A stretch of 64,000 nt of DNA from Xanthomonas indica (GTDB lineage Bacteria > Pseudomonadota > Gammaproteobacteria > Xanthomonadales > Xanthomonadaceae). The first letter of the stretch is position 1; each line of letters begins with the position of its first letter. Below are positions 37,707-47,141 of the stretch, piece after piece. Location: assembly GCF_040529045.1 (NCBI RefSeq), contig NZ_CP131914.1, positions 1,906,501 to 1,970,500 of the forward strand, in the 5' to 3' direction. Under the pieces are notes generated by a model, which made no database searches, had not been told where the DNA came from, and saw only the letters and a list, made by a program, of their open reading frames with translations. The position numbers and the translations under genes are program-made.

Positions 37707-37712
37707 ATTATA
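37707..37712 (-). promoter_or_regulatory. -10 element of the gcvP riboswitch promoter
   Basis: The minus strand reads TATAAT exactly at 37712-37707, about 14 bases before the first aptamer begins, which is the expected place for its transcription start. No good -35 hexamer is seen 16-18 bp upstream (GCCGTG at that distance). Confidence 0.55.
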
Positions 37713-37910
37713 GCGTGGCCGGCGGCGCCCACGGCGGGCCGTTCGTCCCCACGCCAGGCTGAATGGGCAAGCCATGGTGGATGCGCGCAGGCGGCCGTCG
37801 CGCGTATCATGGCCGCACCCCTTTCTCTCACGCCCGTCCATGCCGGACGGCGTCGTCGCGTGTGCGCCCGTCCTGTGGCCGCCGCGGCCGGCTTTCAGGA
37901 TGATGTCCCC

Positions 37911-39161
37911 ATGACGCTCCCGTCCGTGTCCACACGCCGCATGGCCCTGTTGCTGGCCGGGCTGGCGATGTTCGGCCCGTTCTCCATCGATACCATCTTC
38001 CCGGCGTTCCCGCAGTTGGCGCAGCGCCTGCACGCCGATCCGGTGGCGATCCAGCAGACGGTGAGCGTGTACCTGCTGGCCTACGCGGTGATGGGCCTGG
38101 CGCACGGGCCGCTGTCCGACGCGCTGGGGCGGCGGCGGGTGATCGTCGCCGGCCTGATCGTGTTCATCCTGGCCTCGGCCGGCTGCGCGCTTTCGCGCGA
38201 CCTGCCGACGCTGCTGACCTTCCGCGCGCTGCAGGGCATCTCGGCCGGGGTCGGCATGATCGTCGGCCGCGCGGTGATCCGCGACCTGTTCCACGGCGAC
38301 GATGCGCAGCGGCTGATGAGCCAGGTGTCGATGCTGTTCGGCATCGCCCCGGCGATCGCGCCGATCATCGGCGGCTGGATCCTGGGCAGCGGCCGCGGCT
38401 GGCCGATGATCTTCTGGTTCCTGGTCGGCTTCTCCTCGCTGCTGCTGGTGGCGACCCTGCGCTGGATGCCGGAGACGCATCCGCCGCAGGCGCGCACGCC
38501 GCTGGCACCGCGCACGCTGCTGCGCGACTACATCGGCATCGCGCTCAATCCGCGCTTCCAGCGCCTGGCCGCGGCCGGCGCGTTCAATTTCGGCGGGGTG
38601 TTCCTGTACATCGCCTCGGCGCCGGTGTTCATGATCGATCTGCTGGGCAAGACCGAGCGCGACTTCGCCTGGCTGTTCCTGCCCACCATCGGCGGCATGA
38701 CCCTGGGCGCGTTCCTGTCCGGGCGCATGGCCGGGCGGCTGGGGCCGATGCGCCAGGTGCGCTTCGGCTTCGTCTGCTGCGGCCTGTCGATGGCCGGCAA
38801 CATCGCCTACACCGCGCTGGCGCCGGCCATCGCGCTGCCGTGGGCGGTGCTGCCGATCTTCTTCGCCGGCCTGGGCACCGCGCTGATCTTCCCGATCCTG
38901 GCGCTGGCGGTGCTGGACATGTATCCGCGCCAGCGTGGGCTGGCCTCGTCGCTGCAGGCCTTCACCCAGTTGATGGTCACCGTGCTGGTGGCCGGGGTGC
39001 TGTCGCCGCTGCTCAGCGGCCATGCGCTGCACCTGGCGCTGGGCTCGGGCGCGTTCTTCCTGCTGGGCTGGGGCTTCTGGCGCTGGGAGCGGCGCAGCGG
39101 CAAGCGCCTGCCGCGGCCGGACGCGCAGGTGCCGCGGCTGGAGCCGGCCGATCCGCTGTGA
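37911..39161 (+). CDS. Bcr/CflA-family MFS drug efflux transporter
   Basis: A 416-residue major facilitator with 12 predicted helices. Motif A between helices 2 and 3 is [16 protein letters not shown] (about residues 62-77). Helix 1 carries [12 protein letters not shown], typical of the Bcr/CflA group that exports bicyclomycin, chloramphenicol or sulfathiazole. The range of substrates here is unknown. ATG at 37911 follows CAGGATG. It is divergent from gcvP, with the riboswitch between, so it needs its own promoter; a TATCAT at 37805-37810 could be its -10. Confidence 0.88.
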   Translation: MTLPSVSTRRMALLLAGLAMFGPFSIDTIFPAFPQLAQRLHADPVAIQQTVSVYLLAYAVMGLAHGPLSDALGRRRVIVAGLIVFILASAGCALSRDLPTLLTFRALQGISAGVGMIVGRAVIRDLFHGDDAQRLMSQVSMLFGIAPAIAPIIGGWILGSGRGWPMIFWFLVGFSSLLLVATLRWMPETHPPQARTPLAPRTLLRDYIGIALNPRFQRLAAAGAFNFGGVFLYIASAPVFMIDLLGKTERDFAWLFLPTIGGMTLGAFLSGRMAGRLGPMRQVRFGFVCCGLSMAGNIAYTALAPAIALPWAVLPIFFAGLGTALIFPILALAVLDMYPRQRGLASSLQAFTQLMVTVLVAGVLSPLLSGHALHLALGSGAFFLLGWGFWRWERRSGKRLPRPDAQVPRLEPADPL

Positions 39162-39211
39162 GCATGGCCGCGGTTGGGCTATCGTCGTCGGGTCATCGTT
39201 GAGGAAACCGC

Positions 39212-39625
39212 ATGTCCATCCAGTCCAAGCAGCGCCGCGATCTGCGCAAGAAGCTGGCCGAGCGCCTGCGCCACCGCGCCGAGGGCGCCGCGCCGGCCGC
39301 GCCCATCGAACCGCACGCGGAGCTGCGCGACCAGCAGCGCACCCTGCTTGCCGGCATCGTGCGCCGTGACGGCGAGTGGGTACTGGGCATGGACGGGCGC
39401 ATCGCCGGGCAGAGCGAGAGCGCCGCGCAGGTGCTGTCGCTGATCATGCAGGCGGCGGAGCTGCACGAGCGCGCCGGCACGCCGGTGCGGCTGATGTACT
39501 CGGACGCGCTGAAGGACGCCGCGCATGCCGATGCGCAGGCGCAGGGCCTGAGCTTCGAAGAGTTCAAGACGCGCCACGCCCAGGTCATGCGCCGCGACGA
39601 CGGCGGCGCGGCGGCGCCGGCCTGA
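39212..39625 (+). CDS. conserved hypothetical protein
   Basis: A 137-residue protein with a basic helical N-terminus ([20 protein letters not shown]) and a small alpha/beta body ([21 protein letters not shown]). There is no signal or membrane segment. No family was recognised. ATG at 39212 with TTGAGGAAACCGC upstream. The GNAT gene begins 4 bp after its stop, so they form a transcription unit. Confidence 0.7.
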   Translation: MSIQSKQRRDLRKKLAERLRHRAEGAAPAAPIEPHAELRDQQRTLLAGIVRRDGEWVLGMDGRIAGQSESAAQVLSLIMQAAELHERAGTPVRLMYSDALKDAAHADAQAQGLSFEEFKTRHAQVMRRDDGGAAAPA

Positions 39626-39629
39626 GGCC

Positions 39630-40160
39630 ATGGGCCAGAGCGCCGCCCAGGCTGCGCAGGAGGCCGTGTCGCTGGCGCGGGTGCGGCGCCGCGACGGCAT
39701 CGCGCTGGTCCAGGCGCACCGCGCCAGCGTCGCCCTGCATCACCCGTGGACCTATCCGTTCACCGACGTGCCTGGGTTCGAGGCCTGGTACGCGCAGACC
39801 CTGGACGGCAGCAACATCGCCTTGCTGGCGCGCGAACGCAGCACGGGCGCGCTCGCTGGCCTGTTCACCTTCAGCCAGGTGGTCGGCGGCTGTTTCCAGA
39901 GCGCCTACCTGGGCTACCACGCCATGGCCGGCTGCGAGGGCCGTGGGCTGATGACGCATGCGCTGCGCCTGTGCGTGGCCTACGCCTTCGCCGAACTGGG
40001 CCTGCACCGGGTGGAAGCCAACATCCAGCCGGACAATACCCGCTCGCTGGCCCTGGCGCAGCGCGCCGGCTTCCGCCGCGAAGGCTATTCGCCGCGCTAC
40101 CTGCGCATCGGCGGGATCTGGCGCGACCACGAGCGCTGGGCGCGGCTGGCCGACGACTGA
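39630..40160 (+). CDS. RimJ/RimL-type N-acetyltransferase
   Basis: A 176-residue GNAT protein. The acetyl-CoA loop is seen as GCEGRGLMTHALRLCVAYAF (about 105-124), followed by LHRVEANIQPDNTRSLALAQRAGFRREG, the RimJ/RimL signature of enzymes that acetylate N-termini of ribosomal proteins S5 or L12, or other targets. ATG at 39630. Convergent with the M2 peptidase, with only a 24-bp gap. Confidence 0.88.
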   Translation: MGQSAAQAAQEAVSLARVRRRDGIALVQAHRASVALHHPWTYPFTDVPGFEAWYAQTLDGSNIALLARERSTGALAGLFTFSQVVGGCFQSAYLGYHAMAGCEGRGLMTHALRLCVAYAFAELGLHRVEANIQPDNTRSLALAQRAGFRREGYSPRYLRIGGIWRDHERWARLADD

Positions 40161-40184
40161 TCCGCTAGCGGGACGCGTGGCTGC

Positions 40185-42215
40185 TCAGCGCTGGCGCGGT
40201 GGCGTCTTGGGCGCCGGCATGGGCGCGGATGCAGCGGGGGTGGCCGGACTGGCCTGTGCCGACGCCTGCGCCGCGGGATCCCATCCGCACATCCGCCCCT
40301 GGTTCTGCTGCTTGAGCCATTCCTGCATCGGCGCGAAGTATTCCAGCAGCGGGCCGGCGTCGATGCGCTCGCTGCCGGTCAGTTCCTTGAGCGTGGCCTG
40401 CCACGGCTGGCTGGCGCCGCGCTGCAGCATCGACCAGAACTTCTGCCCGGCTTCCTTGTTGCCGTAGAAGGTGCACTCGTACAGCGGGCCCTTGTAGCCG
40501 GCCGCATCGCACAGGCTCTTGTAGAACTGGAACTGCAGGATGTGCGAGAGGAAGTAGCGGGTATACGGCGTATTGGCCGGCACGTGGTACTTGGCGCCGG
40601 GGTCGAAGAAGTCCTCGCCGCGCGGTGTGGCCGGCGCCACGCCCTGGTACTTGGCCTTCAGCTCCCACCAGGCCTGGTTGTAGCGGTCCGGGGCGATCGA
40701 GCCGTCGAACACGCCCCAGCGCCAGCGGTCGATCATCAGCCCGAACGGCAGGAACGCCACCTTGCTCAGGGCCATGCGCATCTGTGCGTTGATCAGTGCC
40801 TCGCGGCCGACCTGCGGCGCGTCGACCAGGCCGATCGAATGCAGGTACTGCGGGGTCATCGCCAGCACCACGGTGTCGCCGATGGCTTCGTGGAAACCGT
40901 CGTTGGCGCCGCCCTGGAACAGGGGCGGCAGCGGGTTGTAGGCCAGGTCGTAATAGAGGTGGCCGAGCTCGTGGTAGATGGTGGTGAAGTCCTCTTCGTT
41001 CGGCTTGACGCACATCTTGGTGCGCACGTCGCCGGCCATGTCCATGTCCCAGGCGCTGGCGTGGCAGACCACGTCGCGGTCCAGTGGCTTGATGAACTGG
41101 CTGCGCGTCCAGTAGCTGTCCGGCAGCTTGGGCATCGCCAGCGAGGTGTAGAAGTCCTGCGCGCGCTCGGTCATCTGTCGCGCGCTGAGCAACTGCGCCT
41201 CGCGCTGCGCCATGAACCGCGCCTCCGCCGAGGTATCGCCGTTGCGCCGCGCCAGCGCCGCACTGAGGTCGCCCTGGTACTGCCGTTCCAGCGCGTCGGT
41301 GATGTCCAGACTGCCGGCGCCGGGATAGGGCTGCAGCAGGTCCCACAGGTTGCTCCAGTCCTGCTGCCACATGTTGCCGAGCAGATGCGCCGGCAGCAGG
41401 CCGCCGGCCACCTCGCCCTTGTCCTTGCCGTATTCGGCGTCGAGCTTGCCGCGCGCGTAGCAATGCAGCTGTTCGTACAGCGGCTTGACCTGGGTCCACA
41501 GCCGGTCGGTCTCGGCGGCGAGCTGCGCGGGCGGCATGTCGTAGCCGCTGCGCCACAGCGCGCCGGTGTCGGCATAGCCCATGTCGCGCGCGCCCTCGTT
41601 GACCAGTTCGACGAAGCGCTGGTAGTCCTTGCGCATCGGTTGCACGGCGGCGTGCCAGCCCTGCCAGGCATCCAGTTGCTGGTCGTAGTCGCGGCTGCGG
41701 CGCAGCACGTCCTCCAGTTCGCCCAACTGCCGGCAGCGCCGCGCATCGCCCTCGCCGGTGCAGTAGGACGCGGCGCCGTAGGCGCCCTCCATCTTCGTCG
41801 CCAGCGCGGCCAGTTCGGCCAGCCGCGCCGGATCGCGCGGCGCCGGCATCGCGGTCATCTGTTGCAGCAGGCGCAGCGCGCGGGCGCTGTCGGCCGACAT
41901 CGGCTTGCCATCGTAGCGCCGCGCCTGCGCGATCCAGCCGTTGAGCGTGGTCAGCCAGCGCGCATTGGCCTTGGCCGCCAGCCGCTCGCTGTCGCCGTTG
42001 ATGTAGGTGGCCGACAGCCACTGCGCCGCGGTCAGTTCCGGCAGCAGCGCGCGGTACTCCTCGTTGATGCGGGCGACGAACTGGTCGGCGCTTTCGCCCT
42101 CGGGCTGCGCTGCGGCCGGGGCGGCGGTCTCGGCCGCGGGTTCCTTGCGGCAGGCGGACAGCGTCAGCAGGCTCGCGCCGAGGCACAGCGCGAGCAGCGG
42201 AGAGTGGTGGTTCAC
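40185..42215 (-). CDS. M2-family peptidyl-dipeptidase (ACE homologue), lipoprotein
   Basis: A 676-residue zinc metallopeptidase that removes C-terminal dipeptides, homologous to mammalian angiotensin-converting enzyme. A lipoprotein signal ends at LTLSAC (Cys22). The zinc site is HELGH (His415 and His419) in TTIYHELGHLYYDL, with the third ligand Glu in GFHEAIGD about 25 residues later. Xanthomonas is among the few bacteria with M2 enzymes. It acts in the periplasm, anchored to a membrane. A Pro/Ala-rich tail ends the protein. ATG at 42215. Confidence 0.95.
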   Translation of the reverse strand: MNHHSPLLALCLGASLLTLSACRKEPAAETAAPAAAQPEGESADQFVARINEEYRALLPELTAAQWLSATYINGDSERLAAKANARWLTTLNGWIAQARRYDGKPMSADSARALRLLQQMTAMPAPRDPARLAELAALATKMEGAYGAASYCTGEGDARRCRQLGELEDVLRRSRDYDQQLDAWQGWHAAVQPMRKDYQRFVELVNEGARDMGYADTGALWRSGYDMPPAQLAAETDRLWTQVKPLYEQLHCYARGKLDAEYGKDKGEVAGGLLPAHLLGNMWQQDWSNLWDLLQPYPGAGSLDITDALERQYQGDLSAALARRNGDTSAEARFMAQREAQLLSARQMTERAQDFYTSLAMPKLPDSYWTRSQFIKPLDRDVVCHASAWDMDMAGDVRTKMCVKPNEEDFTTIYHELGHLYYDLAYNPLPPLFQGGANDGFHEAIGDTVVLAMTPQYLHSIGLVDAPQVGREALINAQMRMALSKVAFLPFGLMIDRWRWGVFDGSIAPDRYNQAWWELKAKYQGVAPATPRGEDFFDPGAKYHVPANTPYTRYFLSHILQFQFYKSLCDAAGYKGPLYECTFYGNKEAGQKFWSMLQRGASQPWQATLKELTGSERIDAGPLLEYFAPMQEWLKQQNQGRMCGWDPAAQASAQASPATPAASAPMPAPKTPPRQR

Positions 42216-42341
42216 GGCGAATCCTTGCAGGGCGATTGCCCGGAAGGCTAGTGGCCCGCCCGCACCGCCGCAAGTTCGAGCGGCGCGCCCTTGGCCGCGC
42301 CGCCATGTCCGATCACGCCAGGGCGGCGCGTGGACGCTCGG

Positions 42342-44003
42342 TCATTGCGGCTTGGCGCACTGCGCGAACAGGTCGCGCGATCGGTCGTAGACGCCGGTCC
42401 TGACCTGCATCAAGCCCAGCACCGACGGGAACAGGTTGTCCTGGTCGGCGTACTTGCGCGACCGCGCCTGCAGGCAGGTCAGGTCCAGGCCGCGCGCGCT
42501 GGCGAAGCCCGGCGAGAACCACATCACCATCGGCACGTGGGTCTGCTCCTGCGGCGCGATCGCGTAGGGCACGCCGTGCAGGTACAGGCCCTTCTCGCCC
42601 AGCGACTCGCCGTGGTCGGAGAGGTAGATCATCGCCGTGTCGTAGTCGGGCATCGCCTGCAGCGTGTCGATGGTGCGCGCCAGCAGGTGATCGGTGTACA
42701 GCAGGGTGTTGTCGTAGGCGTTGGTGATCAGTTCGCGGCTGCAGTTGCCCAGGTCGGCGGTGTCGCAGGTCGGGGTGAAGCGGCGGAACGCGGCCGGGTA
42801 GCGCTCGAAGTAGCTGGGGCCGTGGCTGCCGAGCTGATGCAGCACCACCACGCGGTCGCCGGGCTTGGCGCGCACCTGCGCGGCCAGGTCCTGCAGCAGG
42901 ATCTCGTCCATGCAGCGGCCGTCCCTGCACAGCTGCGGATCCTTGGCATCGTCCAGGTGCTGGATCTGCAGGCCATCGCACACGCCCTTGCAGCCGGACT
43001 GGTTGTCGCGCCACAGCGTGGCGATGCCGGCGTGCTCGAGCACGTGCAGCAGCGACTGGTGCTTGCGGATGTTGCTCTCGTTGTAGTCGTGGCGGCCGAA
43101 CGGCGAGAACATGCACGGCACCGAGACCTCGGTGCTGGTGCCGCAGGAGTGCATGTCGGGGAAATTGATCACGTCGCGCTTGGCCAGCTCCGGCGTGGTC
43201 TGCCGCGCATAGCCGTTGAGGCCCCAGTTCTGCGCGCGGGCGGTCTCGCCCAGCACCACCACCAGCAGCCGCGGCTTGCTGCCCGGCGCGCGCGCGGTGG
43301 CCTTGGCGTCGTGTTCCAGCGGCAGTTTCGGCGCCTTGCGCGTGGGGCTGTCGGACTTGAAGTTCTGCCGCAGCGCGACCAGGTAGTTGATCGGCGTGGC
43401 CAGGTAGCGGATCTCGCGATGGTTGCGCATCATCGCCGACAGGTCCTGGAACGAGAGCATCGCGGCGATGCCGCCCAGCGCCAGCATGCCGACCAGGAAA
43501 CCGGCGCGGATCGCCAGCGCCTTCAGCGGCGAACGCCGGATCAGCCGTACCCGCCACAGCACCAGGATCGGCAGCACCGCGTAGAACAGCAGCGGCGCGA
43601 TCAGCGCCGGGGTCATCAGCTCCCGCGATTCCTTGTGGTCGGTGGCCAGCACGTTGCGCAGCATGTCCGCGTCCAGGTAGACGCTGTAGCTGTTCATGTA
43701 GTGCGCGGCGAACGCGGTGGTGATCAGCAGCACCGTCAGCACCGGCTTGGCGATGCCGCGCCACAGCAGCAGGCCGAGCAGCAGGCCGTGCACCGCCAGC
43801 AGCAGCAGGAACAGCGACAGCGCCAGCTTCACGTCGCCGGCGTGGCCGCTCATCGCGCTGCGCCAGAACATGCCGTTGCAGGCCAGCGCGAAGAACGCGC
43901 TGGCGGCCAGCGCCAGCATCTCGTTGCTCAACTGCGGGCGCCAGGCCCACCAGCGGGCGCGGGAGGCGGTGGACGGCGAGGGCGGGGCGACGGGATGGCT
44001 CAT
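42342..44003 (-). CDS. eptA: lipid A phosphoethanolamine transferase, EptA/Mcr family
   Basis: A 553-residue inner-membrane enzyme that transfers phosphoethanolamine from phosphatidylethanolamine to lipid A, lowering affinity for polymyxin-type peptides. Five N-terminal transmembrane helices (to about residue 190) precede a periplasmic sulfatase-fold domain. It starts LVVVLGETARAQN (metal Glu), has the Thr nucleophile in CGTSTEVSVPCMFS (about residue 290), and IYLSDHGESLGE (Asp-His metal ligands). Cys pairs around C-x-GVC and RDGRC are typical. ATG at 44003 overlaps the PAP2 stop by 4 bp. Regulated, by inference, by the divergent two-component system. Confidence 0.93.
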   Translation of the reverse strand: MSHPVAPPSPSTASRARWWAWRPQLSNEMLALAASAFFALACNGMFWRSAMSGHAGDVKLALSLFLLLLAVHGLLLGLLLWRGIAKPVLTVLLITTAFAAHYMNSYSVYLDADMLRNVLATDHKESRELMTPALIAPLLFYAVLPILVLWRVRLIRRSPLKALAIRAGFLVGMLALGGIAAMLSFQDLSAMMRNHREIRYLATPINYLVALRQNFKSDSPTRKAPKLPLEHDAKATARAPGSKPRLLVVVLGETARAQNWGLNGYARQTTPELAKRDVINFPDMHSCGTSTEVSVPCMFSPFGRHDYNESNIRKHQSLLHVLEHAGIATLWRDNQSGCKGVCDGLQIQHLDDAKDPQLCRDGRCMDEILLQDLAAQVRAKPGDRVVVLHQLGSHGPSYFERYPAAFRRFTPTCDTADLGNCSRELITNAYDNTLLYTDHLLARTIDTLQAMPDYDTAMIYLSDHGESLGEKGLYLHGVPYAIAPQEQTHVPMVMWFSPGFASARGLDLTCLQARSRKYADQDNLFPSVLGLMQVRTGVYDRSRDLFAQCAKPQ

Positions 44004-44779
44004 GCGGCGGAATCGTTGGTGATGGAGAGGCGCCGGTCGGCCTGCGACGCCATCGCGTCCGGCCACAGCATCGCCCGGTACAGGCCCAGTGCCACGCCCC
44101 AGCACAGGGCCAGCGTCCACAGGTCGTGCGACATGAAATGCGCGCCGCGCAGCTGTTGGCCGAGACCGAACAGCAAGCCTCCCCCGAGGCCGATCGCCAG
44201 TGCTGGCCAGCGCCAGGCCGGCTTGAGCGCCAGCGCGACGAAGTACAGCCCCACCCAGGCATAGCCGGCACTGGAATGACCGGCGGGGAAGCATACCCCG
44301 CGCGGCATGCCCGCCGGGCGGGTCTCGAACAGGCCCACGAAGATCCGCTCGCCGCCGTAGCGGGTCAGGTCCCAGGGGCAGTCCATGTGGGTCACCGACT
44401 TCAGCAGCGACACCACCCCGGTGCTCAGCCCCACCGCCAGCAACAGGTACAGCAACGGCAGACGGTAGCGGCGGCCATCGGGACGGCGCCACGCCCACAC
44501 CGCCAGCGCGGCGGTCACCGCCCACGCCGCGGCGCTGAGCATCTTGCCGTCGTGGTGGATCAGGCTACGGGTCAGCGCCGCATCCTTCAGCGCCCATTGC
44601 CCGCCTTCCCAGCGATACAGCAGGTCGGCGATCCAGAAATCGCCACCCAGGCCCATCAGCACCGTGCTGGCCAGCAGCACCAGCGTCAGCGGCACCCACA
44701 GGTGGGAGAGATAGAAGTACCGGCGTGCGCCGAGGGAGGGCGCCGCCGCAGCGGACAATCGCAGGGGCGTACTGAGCAT
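44000..44779 (-). CDS. PAP2-family phosphatase, probable lipid A phosphatase
   Basis: About 259 residues, with six predicted helices. PAP2 motifs are K-S-V-T-H-M-D-CPWDLTRYGG (motif 1 region), FPAGHSSAGYAW (motif 2, catalytic His) and LRGAHFMSHDLWT (motif 3, R and H). The CPWDL variant is seen in PAP2 proteins encoded next to phosphoethanolamine transferases, and such enzymes may act on lipid A phosphates or on undecaprenyl pyrophosphate. The start is uncertain: ATG at 44779 or at 44821 (14 more residues); neither has a good ribosome site. Translationally coupled to eptA. Confidence 0.85.
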   Translation of the reverse strand: MLSTPLRLSAAAAPSLGARRYFYLSHLWVPLTLVLLASTVLMGLGGDFWIADLLYRWEGGQWALKDAALTRSLIHHDGKMLSAAAWAVTAALAVWAWRRPDGRRYRLPLLYLLLAVGLSTGVVSLLKSVTHMDCPWDLTRYGGERIFVGLFETRPAGMPRGVCFPAGHSSAGYAWVGLYFVALALKPAWRWPALAIGLGGGLLFGLGQQLRGAHFMSHDLWTLALCWGVALGLYRAMLWPDAMASQADRRLSITNDSAA

Positions 44780-45127
44780 GGTCGACGAAGGCGGCCAGGG
44801 GCGGCGGGAAAGTGGGGGCATGGTCGGGTTGCAGGTGTCGGATAGCTGTCGGAACTGCGGGATGGGAGGGCCGAGGCTTCAGCAAAGGTTGCGCACGGCC
44901 GCGGTCATGCAAGCGCCGGGCCACCGGCGTCTGGAGGTGGGAAGGGGTTCGGGAGCGGGGCGGTCGGGCCTCGGCGGTGGCGTGCGGGGAGGGCAGCCTG
45001 AGACCGTCGTGTTGGGATCCTTTCCAGGTTTTGTCGAGATTCGATCAAGACGCGCCGCCGTTCTGACGGCGTTCCGACACGCTTCCGCTAGCATGGGCGG
45101 GTCCGTCCCCCGAATTCGAGCGCCCCC
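44780..45127. promoter_or_regulatory. divergent control region of the Ept operon and its regulators
   Basis: 348 bp between divergent genes. Near the regulator gene, GTTCTGAC (45060-45067), GTTCCGAC (45071-45078) and GCTTCCGC (45080-45087) recur at 10-11 bp steps. That is the arrangement expected for tandem OmpR-type sites. They end directly before a possible -10, TAGCAT (45089-45094). Autoregulation by the adjacent response regulator is inferred. No other element was recognised in the rest. Confidence 0.4.
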
Positions 45128-45829
45128 ATGCGGCTGCTGGTCATAGAAGACAACCGGAACCTGGTCGCCAACCTGTTCGACTACTTCGAGGTGCGCGGCC
45201 ACACCCTGGATGCGGCACCGGATGGCGTCACCGGGCTGCACCTGGCCACCACCCAGCGCTACGACGCGCTGATCCTGGACTGGATGCTGCCGCGGCTGGA
45301 CGGGCAGCAGGTGCTGCGCGCGTTGCGCGAGGAACACCACGCCGACGTGCCGGTAATCATGCTGACCGCGCGCGACGAGTTGCCGGACAAGATCGCCGGC
45401 TTCCGCGCCGGCGCCGACGACTACCTGACCAAGCCGTTCGCGCTGCCGGAGCTGGAAGTGCGGCTGGAGGCGCTGCTGGTGCGCGCCAGCGGCCGCGGCC
45501 GCAGCAAGCTGCTGCGGGTGGGCGACCTGCAACTGGACCTGTCCACGCTGGAGGTGACCCGCGGCGGGCGCACCCTGCACCTGTACCCGGCCTGCCGCAA
45601 GCTGCTGGAGGTGCTGATGCAGGCCAGCCCGGCCGCGGTCACCCGCGACCGCCTGGAGCAGGCGCTGTGGGGCGACGAGCCGCCTGACGGCGACATGTTG
45701 CGCTCGCACATTTACGACCTGCGCCGCAGCGTCGACGGCCCGTTCGCGGCCAAGCTGATCCACACCCTGCCGCGCATCGGCTACCGCCTGGCGGTGGTCG
45801 GCCCCCACGAGGGCGAGCATGCCGACTAG
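45128..45829 (+). CDS. OmpR/PhoB-family response regulator
   Basis: A 233-residue two-domain regulator. The receiver has acidic residues E7-D8, phosphoacceptor Asp51 (LILDWMLPRLDG) and Lys102 (YLTKPFALPE). The winged-helix DNA-binding domain occupies about 130-225 (VTRDRLEQALWGDE, LRSHIYDLRR, IHTLPRIGYRL). ATG at 45128. Its stop lies 11 bp inside the kinase gene. It resembles PmrA/ColR-like regulators that control lipid A modification, and its place opposite eptA supports that. Confidence 0.92.
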   Translation: MRLLVIEDNRNLVANLFDYFEVRGHTLDAAPDGVTGLHLATTQRYDALILDWMLPRLDGQQVLRALREEHHADVPVIMLTARDELPDKIAGFRAGADDYLTKPFALPELEVRLEALLVRASGRGRSKLLRVGDLQLDLSTLEVTRGGRTLHLYPACRKLLEVLMQASPAAVTRDRLEQALWGDEPPDGDMLRSHIYDLRRSVDGPFAAKLIHTLPRIGYRLAVVGPHEGEHAD

Positions 45830-47132
45830 GGCCGGGCTGCGGCAGCGGCTGACCCTGTGGCTGGTAGGCTACGCGGCGCTGCTGTCGCTGGCGGTGTTCG
45901 TGCATGGCTACATCGTCAACGACCAGGCCGAGCAGCTCACCTGGCGCTCGCTGCTGACCTCCGAGCTGGACCACTTCCTGGCGCGCAGCGCGGCCGACCC
46001 GGAGTACCGCTGGATCGACACCCGCACGGTGAGCCTGTACGGCGACGAGGGCGGCGCGCCGCTGCCGCCGGCGGTGGCGGCACTGGGTCCCGGCCTGCAC
46101 GACGAAGTGCAGCTGGAAGGCAGCGAGAAGGTGGTGCTGGTGCAGGACGTGCGCGGGCGCCGCCTGGCGCTGGCGCTGGACATCACCGAACTGCACGACC
46201 ACGAGGACAATCTGGCGCTGTGGATGCTGGTGTCCAACGCGGTGGCGGTGCTGCTGCTCGGCGCCCTGGTGGCCTGGGGCATGGGCCGGGTGGTGCAGCC
46301 GTTGATCGACATGGCCCAGCGCATCGGCAGCCTGCGGCCGGACCGGCCCGGGCAGCGCATCGAGGTGCATCCGCGCGCCAGCGCCGAGCAGGTGGTGATC
46401 GCCGAGGCGCTGAACGACTACCTGGCGCGCAACGACCTGTTCGTGGAGCGCGAGCGCGCCTTCATCGACAGCACCAGCCACGAACTGCGCACCCCGGTGG
46501 CGGTGATCGGCGGCGCCGCCGAACTGGCGCTGGAGCAGCACGACGTGCCGCCCAGCGTACGCAACCAGTTGCTGCGCATCCGCCGCACCGCCAGCGGCGT
46601 GGGCCAGTTGATCTCGCTGCTGCTGGTGCTGGCCAAGGATCCGGCGCGGCTGGCGCGCGGCAACGACCTGGTGCGGCTGGACCAGTTGCTGCCGGAGATC
46701 GTCGAGGATCACCGCCACCTGTGCGCGGACAAGCGCCTGGAACTGGTGCTGGCGCCGCTGCCGCCGTGCGAGGTGCTGACCCCGCTGGCGATCGTGCAGG
46801 TGGCCATCGGCAACCTGCTGCGCAACGCCATCGAGAACAGCGACAAGGGCCGGATCGAGATCACCATGCCGGCGCCGGGCGTGGTCTGCATCGACGATCC
46901 CGGCCACGGCATGAGCCCGGAAGAGATCAGCGCGATCTACATGCGCATGGCGCGCGGCGGCGGCAGCCGCGAGGGCAGCGGCATCGGCCTGGACCTGATC
47001 GCGCGGTTGTGCGAGCACCTGGGCTGGGCGTTGCACCTGGATTCGCTGGCCGGCAGCGGCACCCGCGCGACCTTGGACCTGAGCAGCGCCTTGAAGCACC
47101 AGGGCGCGGCGTCGCCGTCGCCCGCGCCCTAG
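45819..47132 (+). CDS. sensor histidine kinase, partner of the adjacent OmpR-type regulator
   Basis: A 437-residue kinase. Two transmembrane helices (about 13-31 and 130-152) flank a small periplasmic sensor of about 100 residues. A HAMP-like segment leads to the H box DSTSHELRTPVAVIGG (His221). The ATPase has VAIGNLLRNAIENS (N box), CIDDPGHGM (G1) and GSGIGLDLI (G2). The short acidic sensor region could bind cations or peptides. ATG at 45819 overlaps the regulator gene by 11 bp. Confidence 0.93.
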   Translation: MPTRAGLRQRLTLWLVGYAALLSLAVFVHGYIVNDQAEQLTWRSLLTSELDHFLARSAADPEYRWIDTRTVSLYGDEGGAPLPPAVAALGPGLHDEVQLEGSEKVVLVQDVRGRRLALALDITELHDHEDNLALWMLVSNAVAVLLLGALVAWGMGRVVQPLIDMAQRIGSLRPDRPGQRIEVHPRASAEQVVIAEALNDYLARNDLFVERERAFIDSTSHELRTPVAVIGGAAELALEQHDVPPSVRNQLLRIRRTASGVGQLISLLLVLAKDPARLARGNDLVRLDQLLPEIVEDHRHLCADKRLELVLAPLPPCEVLTPLAIVQVAIGNLLRNAIENSDKGRIEITMPAPGVVCIDDPGHGMSPEEISAIYMRMARGGGSREGSGIGLDLIARLCEHLGWALHLDSLAGSGTRATLDLSSALKHQGAASPSPAP

Positions 47133-47141
47133 GAAAGAACG

